From NCBI GenBank assembly GCA_016342285.1, contig JAEINQ010000025.1:1-64000 (forward strand): a stretch of DNA of 64,000 nt. Reading direction: 5' to 3'. The notes beneath the pieces were generated by a model. It made no database searches. It saw nothing but the letters and a program-made list of their open reading frames with translations, and was not told the origin of the DNA. The translations under genes and the position numbers were made by a program. Shown here piece by piece: positions 1-7,054 of the stretch. Position 1 is the first letter of the stretch. Each line of letters starts with the position of its first letter. The stretch comes from Desulfobacterales bacterium. GTDB lineage: Bacteria > Desulfobacterota > Desulfobacteria > Desulfobacterales > JAEINQ01.

Positions 1-960
1 AACAATGTTCCCGTCGAGCGCCCGGAAACCATTGTCCCTTCCGGCGACGTGCCCGGCGTTTACTTCAAGGACGCCAGAAACATGAGCGAGCTACCGGACG
101 AATGCGTCCATCTGGTGGCCACCAGCCCGCCGTACTTCGTCGGCAAAGAGTACGAAAAAGGCATGACCTGGGATGAGCACCTCGAAAACATCCGGGCAGT
201 CATGGACGAGTGCGGTAGAGTGCTGGTACCGGGCGGTATCATTGCCATCAATGTCGGCGACATCACCAACTTCAAGGGGCCGAAAGGCAAGAATGACCGA
301 TCGTATAATGAACTGATGGCTCATCGGTTTCAGAGTTTTCTTCGGAAGCACAATATCCTGTTCACCGACACTGTTATCTGGACCAAACGCCCGGCATGGG
401 CAACCAGACACAATGATCTGCGGGATGAGACCCCCCATTGCTCCTACCGAATTATGGACAATTGGGAGCCTATCTACATAGGCCGTAAAAAGGGCAATCG
501 TCAGATTCCATCCGACGACATCGTCCTGCAGTCCAAGCTCACACGGGAGCAGTGGATGACCTACGTCAACGCCCTCTGGGACATCGAGCCCAACCGCGTT
601 GCTCCGCATGGACACCCCAGCACCTACCCCGACGAGTTGGTCAACCGCCTGGTGCGGATGTTCTCTTATGTAGGCGATACAGTCCTGGACCCCTTCCTGG
701 GCAGCGGCACCACCGTCAAGGTGGCACGTGAGCTTGCCCGAGAGGCCATCGGGTACGAGCGAGAGCTTCAGTATAAGGCCGCCATCATGAAGAAGCTGGG
801 TTTGCCTTTCGTGGACACGCTCGAAAATGTCCAGCAGACCCTGAGAGACGACAACTGGGCTCCGGACCTTTCCGCCGAGGAGACCCCCTCGGAAACAGCG
901 GAAGGCCCGGAAGCCGAGGAAGCCATCGCTTTGGCCGCCGAAGTCGGGACGGAAGCCTAA
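1..960 (+). CDS. Site-specific DNA methyltransferase (class beta, N4-C or N6-A), 5' end cut by window
   Basis: The protein transfers a methyl group from SAM to an exocyclic amino group in DNA. The frame is open from base 1, so the true start lies outside the window. A GTG at 49 has no ribosome site and is not a convincing start. Counting from that GTG, the catalytic motif IV TSPPY is at residues 25-29 and the SAM-binding motif I DPFLGSGTT is at 214-222. The order IV before I is that of the beta class. The tail is acidic and Glu/Ala-rich. It lies 62 bp upstream of a HIRAN gene and is followed by an integrase, so it is probably cargo of the integrated element. No restriction endonuclease is seen in the window, so it may be an orphan phage-type enzyme. 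The target base and site cannot be read from the sequence. Confidence 0.88.
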   Translation, partial: NNVPVERPETIVPSGDVPGVYFKDARNMSELPDECVHLVATSPPYFVGKEYEKGMTWDEHLENIRAVMDECGRVLVPGGIIAINVGDITNFKGPKGKNDRSYNELMAHRFQSFLRKHNILFTDTVIWTKRPAWATRHNDLRDETPHCSYRIMDNWEPIYIGRKKGNRQIPSDDIVLQSKLTREQWMTYVNALWDIEPNRVAPHGHPSTYPDELVNRLVRMFSYVGDTVLDPFLGSGTTVKVARELAREAIGYERELQYKAAIMKKLGLPFVDTLENVQQTLRDDNWAPDLSAEETPSETAEGPEAEEAIALAAEVGTEA

Positions 961-980
961 ACCCTTAACCAGAACCGGGA

Positions 981-998
981 CGGGGGAATTTGCCCCCG
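981..998. other. Strong GC hairpin between methyltransferase and HIRAN genes
   Basis: CGGGGG and CCCCCG form a 6-bp perfect stem with a 6-nt AT loop, 21 bp after the methyltransferase stop codon. No T tract follows, so it is more likely an mRNA-stabilising or pausing structure than an intrinsic terminator. Confidence 0.5.
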
Positions 999-1022
999 CC
1001 CTGGCCTGAAAGGAAATAAAAA

Positions 1023-1340
1023 ATGAATCCAATCACCACAAGGCTTGCAGGTGTCACACACGGCGATGCCCAGGCCAACATCAAAAAATACGGCGGTCCT
1101 GGCATCGGTGGTTACGACCTGGTTCGGGAGCCGGATAACCCGCACGACTCGAACGCCATTCGAGTGGCCTACCTGGGCGAGATATTCATGGGATACGTCC
1201 CGGCACCGCTCGCCGCTACGCTGGCCCCGCTGATGGACCAAGGGCGGGAGTTCATCGCCGAATTCATCCGCATCAATCGGGCTCCTGGACAGGAGACCGT
1301 CGGCATGACCGTGCGGATCGAGGAAATCAAACCCCAATAA
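1023..1340 (+). CDS. Small HIRAN-domain protein
   Basis: The 105-residue protein is almost entirely one HIRAN domain. It has an N-terminal 'RLAGVTHG' strand, a central 'EPDNPHDSNAIRV' block that is the hallmark of the family, and a 'GYVPAPLA' turn near residue 60. In eukaryotic HLTF the HIRAN domain binds 3' single-stranded DNA ends. Stand-alone bacterial forms are common on phages and plasmids and have no settled function. The ATG at 1023 follows an AAGGA ribosome site at about 1010. It sits between a methyltransferase and an excisionase/integrase pair on the same strand, which suggests a DNA-processing accessory gene of the mobile element. Confidence 0.82.
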   Translation: MNPITTRLAGVTHGDAQANIKKYGGPGIGGYDLVREPDNPHDSNAIRVAYLGEIFMGYVPAPLAATLAPLMDQGREFIAEFIRINRAPGQETVGMTVRIEEIKPQ

Positions 1341-1410
1341 GCCCAGCAGGCGGGTTGAAAACGACAATCAAAGGGCAATTGCCATTTAAACTATATTGAG
1401 GTTTAATCAC

Positions 1411-1635
1411 GTGGAAGGATGGGCAAACATAAAAAACGCAGCCAAGTACGCAGATGTGTCCGAGCGTACACTGCGTGACTGGCTCAAGGAGGGCCTGCGG
1501 CATGCGAAGCTCCCATCCGGGATGATTCGGGTTCGCTACGATGCCATGGATGCCTTCCTTGAGCAGTTTGCCGATTCGCAAAACCAGGTGGACAAGGTGG
1601 TTGATGTGCTTTTCAAGGAACTTACAACCAGATGA
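1411..1635 (+). CDS. Excisionase-like helix-turn-helix protein
   Basis: This 74-residue protein resembles the MerR/HTH_17 excisionase type: an N-terminal 'KNAAKYADVSERTLRDW' helix-turn-helix, then a short wing and a 'RYDAMDAFLEQF' helix. Such proteins bind DNA near attachment sites to direct excision, or regulate the integrase. I chose the GTG at 1411 because a TTGAGG ribosome site lies about 8 nt upstream; a TTG at 1396 is the longer alternative. The integrase start codon follows 13 bp after its stop, so the two are probably co-transcribed. A perfect 10-bp palindrome (GGCAATTGCC, 1374-1383) just upstream may be its own operator. Confidence 0.75.
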   Translation: MEGWANIKNAAKYADVSERTLRDWLKEGLRHAKLPSGMIRVRYDAMDAFLEQFADSQNQVDKVVDVLFKELTTR

Positions 1636-1648
1636 AAGGAGAAACACT

Positions 1649-2803
1649 ATGGGTGTAAAGGTAAGGGAGCGTCCGACGGGTTCGGGCGTGTATTGGGTTT
1701 TTATCGACTTTCAGGGCGAGCGTAAAGCCAAGAAGATCGGTAAAAATAAAAAGCTGGCGATGGATATTGCCAAAAAAATTGAGGCCAAGCTAACGCTGGG
1801 TGACATGGGCCTTTTGGAAAAAGAGGAAACCGTAACCCAGGATTTCGAAACCTACGCAACCTGTTGGCTGGAGGACTACATCAAGCCGCTGCGACGGGAA
1901 TCAACCTATGAACGCTACGGCGACATCCTGAAACGGCATGTATTTCCGGAGATCGGTAAAAGGCCGATTGCCGAGATCAGGCGTGTTGAAATCCGAAACC
2001 TGATTCTCCGCAAGAAAAAGGCGAAGCTATCCAGAAGCATGCTCTGCCTTATCCGGGATGTCATCAGTGGCCCCATGGGATACGCGGTTGACGAGGAACT
2101 TATCCCCGGCAACCCCGTGACTGGCATCCTGAAACGGCTTCAGTTGGAAAGAGACAAGCGGATTACCGTCGAGCCCATGAACGAACAGGAGGTCGAGCTA
2201 TTCCTGGACACCTGTTTCCGTCATTACCGAGAGCACTGGGAATTTTTCCTGTGTGCGTTCCGGACCGGCATGCGTCTCGGGGAGTTGCTGGGTTTGAAGT
2301 GGGGCGATATCGACTGGAATCAAAAGTTCATCCGCGTGGAACGTTCCTACAAACTTGGTCGGTTCAACAAGACCAAAACAGGCAAAGTCCGGCGAGTGGA
2401 CATGTCGAATCAGCTGGCTTCAGGTTTGAAACAGCTCCTGACGGCACGGAAGAAAGAAGCCCTCAAAGCGGGCCTGGGCGAGCCGGTAGATTCCATCTTT
2501 AATAGAGATGGCAAGCCGATAGAACAAAATCATATCCGGCGGGTGTTCAAGAGGGTACTGGTCAAAGCGGGCATCCGAGAGATGCGTCTGCACGACATCC
2601 GCCACACGTTCGCAAGTCTGCTGTTGAGCCAGGGGGAAAGCCCCGTATACGTGAAAGAACAGCTTGGTCACTCCAGCATAAAAATGACCGTTGACATCTA
2701 CGGGCACCTCATCCCCGGCAGCAACCGAGGTGCCGTCAACCGCCTCGACTCCACACAACCTTCCGCAACCTATCCGCAACCAACAAAAAGACAAAAGCCG
2801 TAA
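1649..2803 (+). CDS. int: Tyrosine site-specific recombinase (integrase)
   Basis: A 384-residue phage-type integrase. It has an N-terminal AP2-like/arm-binding region, a SAM-like core-binding domain at about 65-170 and a catalytic domain at about 185-370. The catalytic residues are visible: Arg209 (FRTGMRLGE), His315 and Arg318 (HDIRH), His341 (LGHSS) and the nucleophile Tyr351 (DIYGH). The ATG at 1649 is preceded by AAAGGAG at a good distance; an in-frame extension to 1541 would run into the upstream HTH gene and is rejected. The gene ends 30 bp from the 3' end of tRNA-Leu and converges on it, the usual arrangement for an integrase using the tRNA 3' end as attB. All catalytic residues are intact, so the element could still be active. 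Confidence 0.95.
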   Translation: MGVKVRERPTGSGVYWVFIDFQGERKAKKIGKNKKLAMDIAKKIEAKLTLGDMGLLEKEETVTQDFETYATCWLEDYIKPLRRESTYERYGDILKRHVFPEIGKRPIAEIRRVEIRNLILRKKKAKLSRSMLCLIRDVISGPMGYAVDEELIPGNPVTGILKRLQLERDKRITVEPMNEQEVELFLDTCFRHYREHWEFFLCAFRTGMRLGELLGLKWGDIDWNQKFIRVERSYKLGRFNKTKTGKVRRVDMSNQLASGLKQLLTARKKEALKAGLGEPVDSIFNRDGKPIEQNHIRRVFKRVLVKAGIREMRLHDIRHTFASLLLSQGESPVYVKEQLGHSSIKMTVDIYGHLIPGSNRGAVNRLDSTQPSATYPQPTKRQKP

Positions 2804-2818
2804 CCCATAAGGATTACG
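2799..2818. terminator. Bidirectional intrinsic terminator between integrase and tRNA-Leu
   Basis: CGTAACCC and GGATTACG form an 8-position stem (one mismatch or wobble) with an ATAA loop. On the plus strand it is followed by ACTCTTTCTTTTTT; on the minus strand by GCTTTTGTCTTTTTG. It overlaps the integrase stop codon and can end both transcripts. Confidence 0.65.
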
Positions 2819-2833
2819 ACTCTTTCTTTTTTG

Positions 2834-2920
2834 TGGTGCCGAAGGGGAGACTCGAACTCCCACCGACGTACATCGACTAGACCCTGAACCTAGCGCGTCT
2901 ACCAGTTCCGCCACTTCGGC
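2834..2920 (-). tRNA. tRNA-Leu, anticodon CAG
   Basis: The 87-nt gene folds as a class II tRNA. The acceptor arms GCCGAAG and CTTCGGC pair, the discriminator is A and the CCA is encoded. The D-arm carries TGGTAGACGC, the anticodon stem-loop is CTAGG-TTCAGGG-TCTAG with anticodon CAG, there is a long variable arm, and the T-arm has GTTCGAGTC. The gene is intact although an integrase abuts its 3' end, as expected when an element restores the tRNA on insertion. Confidence 0.96.
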
Positions 2921-2972
2921 ACACTTGGAGCTCCAACCGAAAAAAGATTGATTTCGATCAGAGGGTGCTTTA

Positions 2973-2999
2973 AGTATATTCTTTTGGTTTTCCTGTCAA
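2973..2999 (-). promoter_or_regulatory. Candidate sigma70 promoter for tRNA-Leu
   Basis: Read on the minus strand: a perfect -35 TTGACA (2999-2994), a 15-bp spacer and TATACT as -10 (2978-2973), about 53 bp upstream of the mature tRNA 5' end. The spacer is short, but both boxes are close to consensus. Confidence 0.5.
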
Positions 3000-3027
3000 G
3001 TGGATTTTATTATCTGGTGATTTTTAT

Positions 3028-3963
3028 ATGAAGCTTATCGAAGATCTTAATATAATTCAACATCCTTTTGAAAACGCGGTTATTACCATCGGAAATTTCG
3101 ACGGGGTTCACATGGGCCACCAGGCCCTGTTTCACCAGGTGATCGAACGGGCCGAGGCTGTGGGCGGCACCTCCATCGCCATGACCTTCGAGCCCCACCC
3201 CATCCGGGTTCTCAAGAAAAACGGCGACCCGCCGCTGATCACAATCTACCAGCAGAAGGTGGAACTCATCGAGGCTGCCGGCATGGACGTGCTCATCGCC
3301 GTCCCCTTTACCGAGGCGTTCGCCGCCATGGGGGCCCGCGAGTTCGTCGAAGACCTGCTGGTCGGCCGCATCGGAATCAAAACGATTGTGGTCGGAAATG
3401 ATTACACCTTCGGCCGCAACCGGGAAGGAACCCTCGGGCTGCTCAGGCAGTTTGCCAAAGAAATGAATTTCGAGGTGGTGGTGGCCCAATGGATTCAGAG
3501 GCCCAACACCATGAACGGCCGAATCAGCAGCACCATGGTCAGGGAGCTCATCAGTGACGGCGAAATGGAAAAGGCACGCAAACTGCTGGGCCGGCACTAC
3601 CAGATCCGCGGCACGGTGACGACCGGCAGGAACCGCGGCGGCAAACTGCTCGGCTTTCCAACGGCCAACATCAATCTTCAGGACGAACTATGCCCAAAGA
3701 CCGGCGTTTACGCTGTCACGGTGGAAAGCGCCGGCGAGCTATTCAAAGGGGTGGCCAATATCGGGTACAGCCCCACCTTTGATGATTACCTGTTTACCAT
3801 CGAAGTCCACCTTCTCGATTTTGACAAGAATATTTACGACGCCCTGATCCGGGTCAATTTCATCGAGCGCATTCGAGACGAAAAGAAATTCAACAGCATC
3901 GAAGCGCTTTCGGACCAGATCCGCCAGGATATCGTCGTCGCCGAAGGCCTCCTTGCCGACTGA
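3028..3963 (+). CDS. ribF: Bifunctional riboflavin kinase / FAD synthetase
   Basis: The enzyme makes FMN from riboflavin and then FAD in the cytoplasm. The N-terminal adenylyltransferase domain shows GNFDGVHMGHQ at 22-32 and the ISSTMVR motif near 170. The C-terminal flavokinase domain shows GFPTANI from residue 209. Length (311 aa) is normal for the family. The ATG at 3028 has a GGTGA about 8 nt upstream. It is followed 12 bp later by a membrane-protein gene and is probably co-transcribed with it. No FMN riboswitch is seen upstream. Confidence 0.96.
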   Translation: MKLIEDLNIIQHPFENAVITIGNFDGVHMGHQALFHQVIERAEAVGGTSIAMTFEPHPIRVLKKNGDPPLITIYQQKVELIEAAGMDVLIAVPFTEAFAAMGAREFVEDLLVGRIGIKTIVVGNDYTFGRNREGTLGLLRQFAKEMNFEVVVAQWIQRPNTMNGRISSTMVRELISDGEMEKARKLLGRHYQIRGTVTTGRNRGGKLLGFPTANINLQDELCPKTGVYAVTVESAGELFKGVANIGYSPTFDDYLFTIEVHLLDFDKNIYDALIRVNFIERIRDEKKFNSIEALSDQIRQDIVVAEGLLAD

Positions 3964-3975
3964 TCCGACTGACCC

Positions 3976-5073
3976 ATGAAAAAAAACACTTCCCTTTCCC
4001 TGCTGATCGGAGCCCTGATTTCGGCCGTTGCCCTTTACCTGGCATTCCGAAACGTTCCCTTTGGCGACCTCGTCGCCTATCTTGCCGCCATCGACCCATT
4101 CTGGGCATTGTCGTCGGTGGCCGTCGTGATGGTCAGTTTTACCCTGCGCGCCTACCGCTGGCAGGTCATTCTCGGATCGTCGCACCGGATCGGCTTCAAA
4201 AACGCCTACCATCCCCTGATGATCGGGTTCATGCTCAACTGCATCCTTCCCGGGCGGGTGGGAGAACTGGCCCGGCCAGCCGTCTTGAAGAAACAGGAAG
4301 GCGTGGCCTATACGACCGGTTTGGCCACGGTGGCCGTCGAGCGGACCTTTGATGTCATCTTGCTGCTGCTCATGCTGGTCGTGGTGCTGGCGACGGTGGA
4401 AATTGATCCGTCCATCGATCTGACGTTTGGCAGCTACCACCTCAACCGGGAAACCCTGATGGCCATCGGCAGCGGCATGACACGGATCGGGATCGTGCTC
4501 ATTGCCGGCATCGTGCTGGTGAGCCTGGAAAAAACCCGACAGATGATCGTCACGGCCGTGTGGTTCCTGCCGAACCTGCTGGTCTTTGCCGGCATGGGGG
4601 CAAAGGAAAGGATTCACCGACGGCTTTGCGCCCCGCTGGTCGGCATTATCGACAATATCGCCACCGGCTTTGAAATGGTGAAACAACCGGGTCGGCTATC
4701 CCTGTGCATGGTCCTTTCGGCCCTGATCTGGGGCCTGGGAGCGGTATCATATTACATGGTGGCCCTGGCGGTGCCGGGATTGTCGCTATCCTTTGGTGAG
4801 ATCTCGACAGTGATGATCATTATCTGCTTTTTCATCGCCCTGCCCTCGGTGCCCGGATTCTGGGGTATTTGGGAGGCCGGCGGCGTCTTCGCCCTGACCC
4901 TGTTCGGGGTATCCTCCGGTGAAGCGGCCGGGTATGCTCTGGCCAGCCATGTGATTCAGATGTTCCCGGTAATCCTGGCCGGGCTGGTATCAGCCCTGAT
5001 CACCGGGATAAACCTGCGTCAGGTGGCCGGTGGAGCGCCGGGGAATAAGAACCCACCGGTCGATGGCAAATGA
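3976..5073 (+). CDS. Flippase-like integral membrane protein (UPF0104/YbhN, LPG-synthase TM family)
   Basis: A 365-residue polytopic protein with about eight hydrophobic segments. The family signature is visible: an N-terminal 'LYLAFRNVPF' entry, an 'RAYRWQVIL' block near 55, a 'GRVGELARP' block near 95 with Glu and Arg, and 'PSVPGFWGIWEAGG' near 290. Members resemble the membrane half of MprF and the AglD-type proteins and are thought to move or accommodate lipids or polyprenyl-linked intermediates. The substrate cannot be read from sequence. It starts 12 bp after ribF. The glycan genes elsewhere in the window make a lipid-carrier role plausible but unproven. Confidence 0.82.
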   Translation: MKKNTSLSLLIGALISAVALYLAFRNVPFGDLVAYLAAIDPFWALSSVAVVMVSFTLRAYRWQVILGSSHRIGFKNAYHPLMIGFMLNCILPGRVGELARPAVLKKQEGVAYTTGLATVAVERTFDVILLLLMLVVVLATVEIDPSIDLTFGSYHLNRETLMAIGSGMTRIGIVLIAGIVLVSLEKTRQMIVTAVWFLPNLLVFAGMGAKERIHRRLCAPLVGIIDNIATGFEMVKQPGRLSLCMVLSALIWGLGAVSYYMVALAVPGLSLSFGEISTVMIIICFFIALPSVPGFWGIWEAGGVFALTLFGVSSGEAAGYALASHVIQMFPVILAGLVSALITGINLRQVAGGAPGNKNPPVDGK

Positions 5074-5190
5074 TGCAATCGAAAAAAAACGACTTATGGT
5101 ATAAAACAGGTCAACGTTCCGAGTTCACGGTTCACAGAAACAGCCGATTTTAAATATTGTAGGCCTCTGTGGTAAACAGGCGCCCCCCTT

Positions 5191-5219
5191 TTGAAAAACG
5201 TTACGACAAATGGTAAGAT
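5191..5219 (+). promoter_or_regulatory. Candidate sigma70 promoter for def-fmt
   Basis: TTGAAA (5191-5196) and TAAGAT (5214-5219) are separated by exactly 17 bp, 31 bp upstream of the def start. A purine-rich AAGGGAGAG follows as ribosome site. Confidence 0.6.
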
Positions 5220-5249
5220 GCGGCCCAGAGAAGGGAGAGACGACAGCCC

Positions 5250-5759
5250 ATGGCGATTCTTGAAATTTTAACATACCCGGACAAATTCCTGCGCAAAACC
5301 ACCCGGCCGGTGGAAACCGTCGATGATGACATCCGGAAAATTATCGAAGACATGGCCGAAACCATGTACGACGCACCGGGAACGGGACTGGCCGCTACCC
5401 AGGTCGGCATCGACAAGAGCATCATCATCTACGACGTGGCCCCTCTCGAAGAAAGACCGCAGCTTCAGGTACTCATCAACCCGAAAATCGTCGAGATGGA
5501 AGGGAACACCGTGTCGGAAAACGAGGGATGCCTGAGCGTACCGGACTTCCGCGCCGATGTGAAACGGGCAGCCTTTGTCAGGGCCGAGGGCATCGACCGC
5601 AACGGCAACCCGATGACCATCGAAACCGACGATTTTCTGGCCGTGGTGCTTCAGCACGAAATCGATCATCTCAACGGCATCCTGTTTATTGACCGGATCA
5701 GTTCCCTTAAGCGCGAACTATACAAACGCAGGGTCCGCAAACAAATTAAAAGCCTATGA
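5250..5759 (+). CDS. def: Peptide deformylase
   Basis: Removes the formyl group from nascent N-terminal fMet. All three signature motifs are present: GTGLAATQ at 44-51, EGCLSVP at 92-98 and HEIDH at 136-140. These supply the metal ligands Cys94, His136 and His140 and the catalytic Glu137. The first motif has Thr where many homologues have Val or Ile (G-T-G-LAA). Length (169 aa) is standard. Its stop codon overlaps the fmt start by 4 bp, so the formyl-adding and formyl-removing enzymes are translationally coupled. Confidence 0.97.
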   Translation: MAILEILTYPDKFLRKTTRPVETVDDDIRKIIEDMAETMYDAPGTGLAATQVGIDKSIIIYDVAPLEERPQLQVLINPKIVEMEGNTVSENEGCLSVPDFRADVKRAAFVRAEGIDRNGNPMTIETDDFLAVVLQHEIDHLNGILFIDRISSLKRELYKRRVRKQIKSL

Positions 5760-6697
5760 CATCAGCCCTCAACGTCGTTTTCATGGGAACCCCCGGGTTT
5801 GCCGTACCCTCCTTGGAGGCCCTGGTGCAGGCGGGCCACCGGGTTTCGCTGGTGGTCACCCAACCGGACCGGCCCAGGGGACGCGGCAGACGCCTGGAGC
5901 CCCCAGCGGTCAAGACCGCGGCGATGGAGGCGGGCATTGCCGTGATTCAGCCGGAAGCCTTGAGCCGCCCCGAAACCAACGCCGCCATCGCCGACTCGGG
6001 GCCGGATGTCATCGTGGTGGTGGCTTTCGGTCGTATTCTTCGCCCCAGAATGCTTGAAATCGCCAGACTCGGCGCCGTCAATGTGCATGGGTCGCTCCTT
6101 CCCAAATACCGGGGTCCGGCCCCCATTCAGTGGGCCATTATCGAGGGCGAAGCCGAAACCGGCATCACCACCATGAAGATGGACCCGGGGCTCGACACCG
6201 GGGACATACTGCTTGCGGCAAAAACCCCCATCGGACCGACCGAGACAGCCGCTGACCTTCACGACCGACTGGCCGTCATGGGCGCCGATCTTCTGGTCGA
6301 GACCCTGGACGGCTTGTCCACCGGCACCCTCGAACCGATTCCCCAGGACCATGACCGATCCACCTACGCGCCCATGCTGACCAAGGCCGACGGCCGGTTG
6401 GACTGGAACCGGCCGGCACCGGAACTCAACGCCTTTATCCGTGGCATGACGCCGTGGCCCGGCGCCTTTACCCGTGCCGGCGACCAGCGGCTTAAAGTTT
6501 TTGCCTCCGAGCCATTAGACGTTACCACCGACGCGCCTGCCGGCACCGTAATCCGCGGTTTTGCCGACGAACTGCGTGTGGCCACCGGCCGGGGTGTCCT
6601 GAGCATCCTTGAAATTCAAGGGGCGTCGGGGAAACGCATGGCCATCAGAGATTTTCTCATGGGGGCAAAGCTGCCCCCCGGCACCGTCTTATCTTAA
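5756..6697 (+). CDS. fmt: Methionyl-tRNA formyltransferase
   Basis: Formylates Met-tRNA(fMet) with 10-formyl-THF to make the initiator. The N-terminal Rossmann domain begins with '[14 protein letters not shown]' (7-20). The formyltransferase core carries [10 protein letters not shown] at 111-120 and a 'PGLDTGDIL' block near 145. The C-terminal OB-like tRNA-binding domain starts after '[14 protein letters not shown]' near 205. Length (313 aa) is typical. The ATG overlaps the def stop (ATGA). The downstream 357 bp before rsmB contain no intact gene. Confidence 0.97.
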   Translation: MTSALNVVFMGTPGFAVPSLEALVQAGHRVSLVVTQPDRPRGRGRRLEPPAVKTAAMEAGIAVIQPEALSRPETNAAIADSGPDVIVVVAFGRILRPRMLEIARLGAVNVHGSLLPKYRGPAPIQWAIIEGEAETGITTMKMDPGLDTGDILLAAKTPIGPTETAADLHDRLAVMGADLLVETLDGLSTGTLEPIPQDHDRSTYAPMLTKADGRLDWNRPAPELNAFIRGMTPWPGAFTRAGDQRLKVFASEPLDVTTDAPAGTVIRGFADELRVATGRGVLSILEIQGASGKRMAIRDFLMGAKLPPGTVLS

Positions 6698-6736
6698 TGT
6701 TCAATCCGAAATCGGAATCCACGTCATATGGGCGTC

Positions 6737-6877
6737 GTCAGAGTCAGTTGGCTATGCCGAAACAACTTTTTGCAAGTGACTAAAGTGAGCTAAAGTTAAG
6801 GAATTCTGTCAATTATAGAAAAAACAGACGGAGCGCAGCGACTCATTAACTTTAGTCACTTTAGATCACTTTAGTCA
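6737..6877. repeat. Dispersed repeat, copy 1, with internal inverted repeat
   Basis: Bases 6737-6842 match, in inverse orientation, 11972-12094. Shared blocks include GTCAGAGTCA, TTGGCTATGCCGA, TTGCAAGTGACTAAAGTGA, TAAAGTTAAGGAATTCTG and GGAGCG-AGCGAC. In this copy the CTAAAGTGA-type arm (6777-6800) also occurs inverted at 6847-6877, so the block can fold into a long hairpin. It fills the gap between fmt and rsmB. It could be a MITE-like or REP-like element. Confidence 0.7.
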
Positions 6878-7048
6878 CACCATTATTAGGTTCACTTAGC
6901 CCCTTCCAAGGGCAACCCAATGCCACGTCCTCTGGGAGTGGATTATTTATTTCACGTAACCGTCTGAACACGGCAAAAATAGTATCTTTTCTAATCCACC
7001 AAGAAAGTGGTGACTTTCGTTTAGAGCCAACGCTGATCCAGGAGCCCG
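6861..7048 (-). other. Open minus-strand frame, possible gene remnant (unrecognised)
   Basis: Between the repeat and rsmB the minus strand reads as an uninterrupted, protein-like frame ('WWIRKDTIFAVFRRL', then 'LPEDVALGCPWKGL') that ends inside the repeat's CTAAAGT arm. It has no start of its own. Extending it upstream runs antisense to rsmB, so only this part could be genuine. I do not recognise a family. It may be the C-terminal remnant of a protein carried with the repeat. Confidence 0.25.
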
Positions 7049-7054
7049 TCGACC

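Larger units (their letters stand above)
1..2860. mobile_element. Right end of an element integrated at tRNA-Leu (left end outside window)
   Basis: Methyltransferase, HIRAN, excisionase-like and integrase genes all read rightward and stop at the 3' end of an intact tRNA-Leu gene. The attachment core should lie in the tRNA 3' segment, roughly 2834-2860. No second copy of that segment is visible, so the left junction must lie before base 1. The exact att limits are inferred. Confidence 0.62.

Noticed and set aside
91-1032. Long minus-strand frame (313 codons) opposite the methyltransferase gene
   Set aside because: It is antisense to a gene with clear catalytic motifs and has no domain of its own; GC-rich DNA gives such frames often.
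3739-4686. 315-codon minus-strand frame across ribF and the membrane protein
   Set aside because: The sequence is His/Gly/Asp-rich shadow translation of two well-supported plus-strand genes.
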